64,000 nt of DNA from Sphagnum magellanicum (Eukaryota > Streptophyta > Sphagnopsida > Sphagnales > Sphagnaceae). Every line of letters begins with the position of its first letter. Position 1 is the first letter of the stretch. The notes under the pieces were generated by a model that was not told the DNA's origin, made no database searches, and saw only the letters and a list, made by a program, of their open reading frames with translations. The stretch covers positions 12,896,001 through 12,960,000 of the forward strand of contig CM038910.1 in assembly GCA_021904315.1 (NCBI GenBank). Reading direction: 5' to 3'. The translations under genes were made by a program, and so were the position numbers. This document shows, one piece after another, positions 60,373-64,000 of the stretch.

Positions 60373-60377
60373 CTATT
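60373..60377. repeat. Target-site duplication, left copy (CTATT)
   Basis: CTATT before the TG end of the nested LTR; repeated at 61188-61192. Confidence 0.93.
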
Positions 60378-61187
60378 TGACGCGCTCCTAAGTCACGGGG
60401 TGAAACCCACTTGAGGGTTTCACAAAGTCAAGTTGCGGAAAGTTGAGACTTGGAAGCACACTCCCGGCTTCCAACTCCAAAAAGGGGGTAGAGGGTCGAG
60501 TTGGGAGCCTTGGGATTAGACTAGGAAGAGGGACTAGTTTAACTTGTGTGAATCTGCATCCAAAAACCCACCAAAAAGGGTTAGTTTAGCATTCGGGACA
60601 CCCTTGGGTGTTGGGACTTGCCACGGGCACTTGGACACACAAGACTCACCACGGCCCGGACTCCGGGGAAGCCACCACCTTCCCCCTTATAGTATTCTCT
60701 GCGGCTGGCCGCGGAGGCTACATCCGAATGGCACATTTTGTTGGGACTCCCGAAATGGAGTCTTGAAATTGTCCCGGGACTTTGGATGGCCACAGCTCCT
60801 CGCCCTGAACTCGGATCGGGACAAGTCCTCAACCAAAGTTGTAGCTCTCGTCGAAAGTTTTCCAACGCCGTGTTGCACTCTTCAAGGCAACGTCGGAAAG
60901 AGGTCGATTCCCGACTTTTAGTGGTCGGGAGTCAAACTGCCAGTTTGACTCCCGGCCCTTCTTTTGCCCATAACTTGGGCTACAGATGTCCGAATTGCCA
61001 ATGCGAGGCCATTTTCGATATCTACGTTTCAAGACCTTTCCAATGACACCAAGAACTCCCCAATGCAAGGTGTTTTGGGCCTTGCTGTCGAGCTCTGAAC
61101 ATTCGGGAGTCCCGGAGGATTCCAAACCTCTAACTTTTCCAAGTGTTGGGCTTCACCCCCACACTTGGCCAAAGTGGGGTTGCGACA
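60378..61187 (+). mobile_element. GC-rich solo LTR, copy 2, nested in element 3 gag
   Basis: 810 bp, TGACGCGCTCCTAAGTCACG to GTGGGGTTGCGACA, with perfect CTATT target duplication. The first ~340 bp and last ~290 bp match copy 1 closely. The middle (about 60730-60890) is shorter and more diverged. The palindrome lies at 60926-60954. Orientation is opposite to the host element. Confidence 0.92.
60926..60954. repeat. 14-bp-stem perfect palindrome, copy 2
   Basis: Identical to 36693-36721. Confidence 0.93.
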
Positions 61188-61192
61188 CTATT
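61188..61192. repeat. Target-site duplication, right copy (CTATT)
   Basis: Matches 60373-60377. Confidence 0.93.
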
Positions 61193-63362
61193 TATGGCTT
61201 TTACTTTAGAAATTCCTTCTTCACAAACCAAAGTTGCGTCCTTATGCTATTGAAAAATTTCTCTCTTCATATCTATTGTTGTTACATGCAAATATGGTTA
61301 TAATCCGGATTTGAAAACAATAGTTAAGAAACTATATGTTGTTTTGTGTTGAAGGCTATTAGGCAACTTTAGTAATCTTTCATAATATTTCCACTTTTTT
61401 ATTTTTCTCCTGCTTCATTTTTTTAACTAAAGGTAAACTTGTTCATCATTTTGAACTTTTTTGTATATTTTACAAAAGGCTAACTGCAATTTGCAAAAGT
61501 ATAATTTGGATAATCTCCTAGATAATTATTACAATAATCAGACATAATATCTTTGAAGGTAAAACTAAACAAATTAACAATTTTTACATCATCTATTTCA
61601 TTATCTGCTCTAATGGCAACTTTAAATACTCTAACATGAGCATCTGGGTTAAATTCCTTGACATATTTAGGATAGTTAAGTGGTCGATAATAAGGTTTGC
61701 TTGGTGATAATGGTGGCTTGCCTGGATACACCATTAGTAATCCAAAATATCATGGAGGTCCTAGAGCTCCGAGTGGATCTGAGTTGCCTCCTCCTTGATT
61801 TGATGGTTAATTGGCAAAAACTTTGTTCACCTTTCTAGGAAAATCTTCATGCAAATTCACAAATTTTGTTCCCCTTGGAGTGTGTGGTTTGGATTTGATA
61901 CCACCAATAGTAGTAACTAGTGTTGACACAAATGGAACTTCAGTAATTGTAATTATAGACTAGGGCATTGTCACATAATATGATGGCACGGATTTTGTTA
62001 GTTCCATTTTGGAATTTGAAGTTCATGCATAGGTAATTCCAATATTGTTTTGTTGTAATAGACTTTATACATGAGCTATAGAGATAGGTATTACATTTAC
62101 CTTAGTATGAGATTTTATTTTTACTTTGATATTTCTCTAGATCTGTTCTTTGAATCTATTTGGAATTCTGACCCTTTCATGGTACAAATCCTCTAGTTCA
62201 ATAGGTCCATGATTTCCTACTCTTGTAGGTTCTAGATTCGGATTCTAGAAATATTCAACAAATCCTTGCCTCATATTATCTTCAATAAATGGACATTCAT
62301 TGATCTCATGTCTAATTTGATGGCAGTATGTGCAACGTGGAAAATTTGGTCTTGGAACTATGTTAACACTATGAATTCCTCTACTCCAATCCCTTGGAAC
62401 TTCACTATTAATGTTACCATTCTATTGATTAATTTTGGGTTCACTGTACTTCATTTTTACAACCATAGGAACACCTTCTGCTATTGTTGGTTCTACTCTT
62501 GGTAAAATTTTAGTTTCTTATTTAGTTACAAGTACTAGCTCAATGCCTCTGGATATTTTAATACCTTGAGTTGTGACTTCTTGCTCAACGTAATGAATCA
62601 AAAGTTCAAAATTTTAAGTTCTTTGTTTAAACTCTTCATTTTCTTGGCCTTCTTAATAATAAGGAGGTGAAGCAAATTTGTACCTTCGTACAACTTCCTC
62701 CCTTTCTGACCTGTTGAGTTTCTATTGTTTTTCTTGAATCAAAACATCATAGACATGTTGTTGCATCAGATTTGTTAATTCCAACACAATTTTTTGTTGA
62801 GGTTTAAATTTTTGATTCCTTCATATAAATTCAACTTATGAGTCTACATTTTCAATTTGACGTTCTTCTCTCCTAGAGTTTTGTTGCATACTACTGGTGT
62901 GCCTCTATGTTTCACCAATTTGCACTTCACAAGAAATAATCAATGTTTCTTGAGGCGTTTTGTGGCCTGCATGTCTCTCTTCTATCCACTGATGTTTCTA
63001 TTCTATTCGATAAACTCTTTTAGGTGTTTCAAATTATTGATCTACCTAATTTGCACTCAAATTGTTGTTAATGGTAGTGCCATTTTCCACTTGTTCACAT
63101 AATACAACTTGATCTAATTGTCTCCTTAGACTTCTTCTTACATTTATATTTTCCATCTCTCCACATCCTAATTCAAATTTGAACAAACTTTTGCATTAGA
63201 AACACAATTAGCTATTATGTTTAAACCTGTTTCCTGAAGAAAAAAATTACGATCAAGATTTGAAAAAAATTCCAGAAAATGAAACTAAAGTTCATTATCT
63301 ATCTATAGAAACAAAAAATTTAACAACAAAACAAACAACATTATGAAATTCCCTTTGAATTT

Positions 63363-63384
63363 GGACCTTGGGATGGTCGCCAAA
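63363..63384 (-). promoter_or_regulatory. Candidate primer-binding site of element 3
   Basis: - strand TTTGGCGACCATCCCAAGG directly follows an LTR-like ..TATTTAGCA end and precedes the gag start by about 200 bp. TTTGGCGACC starts are common for gypsy primer sites. The tRNA is not assigned. Confidence 0.5.
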
Positions 63385-64000
63385 TGCTAAATACAAAATC
63401 TCTAATCCTAGATTCTAGTTTAAAATTTGGACTGAAATATATATATAACTAATATTAACACAATATGCTCATTCAAATCTACTTATAACTACTTTCAAAA
63501 TTAAAATTCAGTAATGAAAATATGATTTTAAAAAACATGAAAATAACAATTCTGACTATGGAAACAAAGCTTTTCCAGATATCAAAACATATTTCTCCCA
63601 TACTCCATTATAGCTCCATGTTTTAAAATGATACAATGGTCTCTCATTTATTTCTCTTCTCCAAAAAATATAACTAAAAAAAAATAGTCATATGTTCTAT
63701 TCGAATTCAAATAGTGATAAAAACTATGTAATTTAGTTAGTAATTCCTAGAATAGTAACTAAGTAAATAGAAATATACTAACTAATAATTACCACAAGTA
63801 ACTATTCCCTTAACATAAAAAATAACAAGAAAAGAAATAAGCTTTCCAACTTACAAAACACATTTTTTTCCTTTTTTTTTTCTTTGGACCCCTCCTACTT
63901 TCAAACTTCATAACTTTATTATTTCTTATTCATTTTAAATGATTTAAAGTGTTATAGGAGCACCATCTGAAATTCTACAATCATCTTTGAGCTTTAATAA
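63385..64000 (-). repeat. 5' LTR of element 3, inner part (runs off window)
   Basis: Begins (+ strand) TGCTAAATACAAAATCTC next to the primer site, so the LTR ends ..CA on the - strand. The segment 63839-64000 is shared with the CACTA interior (52283-52440). Confidence 0.6.

Larger units (their letters stand above)
59500..63156 (-). pseudogene. Gag region of element 3 with several zinc knuckles
   Basis: Read on the - strand from an ATG at 63156 (MENINVRRSLRRQLDQVV). A first CCHC knuckle CTYCHQIRHEINEC near 62330 is intact. The gag domain follows in 61734-61480 (YYRPLNYPKYVKEFNPDAHV, VRVFKVAIRADNEIDD, IVNLFSFTFKDIMSDYCNNY). After the nested solo LTR come two more knuckles near 60300 and 60170 (CTNCHKTNHNVETY and CHICGDIGHKIVDY), each with Tyr where the last Cys should be. 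Basic and acidic runs lead to the protease. Many stops. Confidence 0.72.
50640..64000 (-). mobile_element. Gypsy element 3, Ty3/gypsy with extra 3' coding region
   Basis: On the - strand the order is 5' LTR (beyond 64000 to 63385), primer site, gag from 63156, protease 59488-59087, RT near 58400-58030, RNase H near 57650-57300, integrase 57000-55960, and an unknown 3' coding region to about 50700. It is interrupted by a GC-rich solo LTR (60378-61187) and a CACTA element (51071-53535). The 3' LTR was not identified; my low end at 50640 is a guess. Coding parts are full of stops and lost key residues. Closely related to element 2. Confidence 0.83.

Noticed and set aside
1-64000. tRNA, rRNA, CRISPR arrays or prokaryotic regulatory elements
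   Set aside because: None recognised by eye on either strand. A covariance-model scan would be needed to exclude decayed tRNA-like SINEs.

Overview
This window looks like a stretch of a large, transposon-filled seed-plant nuclear genome. A gymnosperm (or fern) is my best guess, not a proven call. The guess rests on one spliced plant-type gene followed by about 60 kb of AT-rich DNA packed with old, nested and mutated transposable elements. It also rests on retroelement and hAT/LINE protein fragments of kinds I associate with conifers and ferns. No bacterial-type operons, CRISPR arrays or rRNA genes are seen.

Layout. 1-3162 holds the 3' half of a DUF21/CBS-domain (CNNM/CorC-like) membrane protein gene on the + strand, seven visible exons with GT-AG introns. 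From 4.0 to 9 kb lie a 44-bp tandem repeat, an old solo LTR, a terminal-inverted-repeat element and a wrecked Ty1/copia element. 11.4 kb has a ~206-bp foldback. 12.9-18.6 kb is a 5'-truncated Ty3/gypsy element on the - strand (element 2). 18.6-28 kb is mostly unrecognised, with small repeats. 28.0-29.0 kb holds a LINE-like fragment (- strand). 30705-38772 is a Ty3/gypsy element with both LTRs (element 1, + strand), split by a GC-rich solo LTR. 44.7-45.3 kb holds a hAT-type transposase fragment (- strand). 49.4-50.3 kb is a third, older copy of the GC-rich LTR. From about 50.6 kb to the window end is a second - strand gypsy element (element 3). It carries a CACTA element in its 3' region and another GC-rich solo LTR in its gag.

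The main points in the hunt are these. (1) A GC-rich LTR family occurs as three solo copies, each with TG..CA ends and 5-bp target duplications, and carries a conserved 14-bp-stem palindrome. (2) Elements 2 and 3 share an uncharacterised open reading region downstream of integrase, with a matching tryptophan-bounded 15-residue block. (3) The two LTRs of element 1 differ in length by exactly two 48-bp hairpin-forming units. (4) A CACTA element has TGCAACT subterminal repeats, five CACGTGTC boxes and a module shared with a gypsy LTR. Every recognised transposon coding region is visibly broken, often by G-to-A or C-to-T changes, including loss of catalytic Asp residues. The only plausible host gene is the DUF21/CBS gene.
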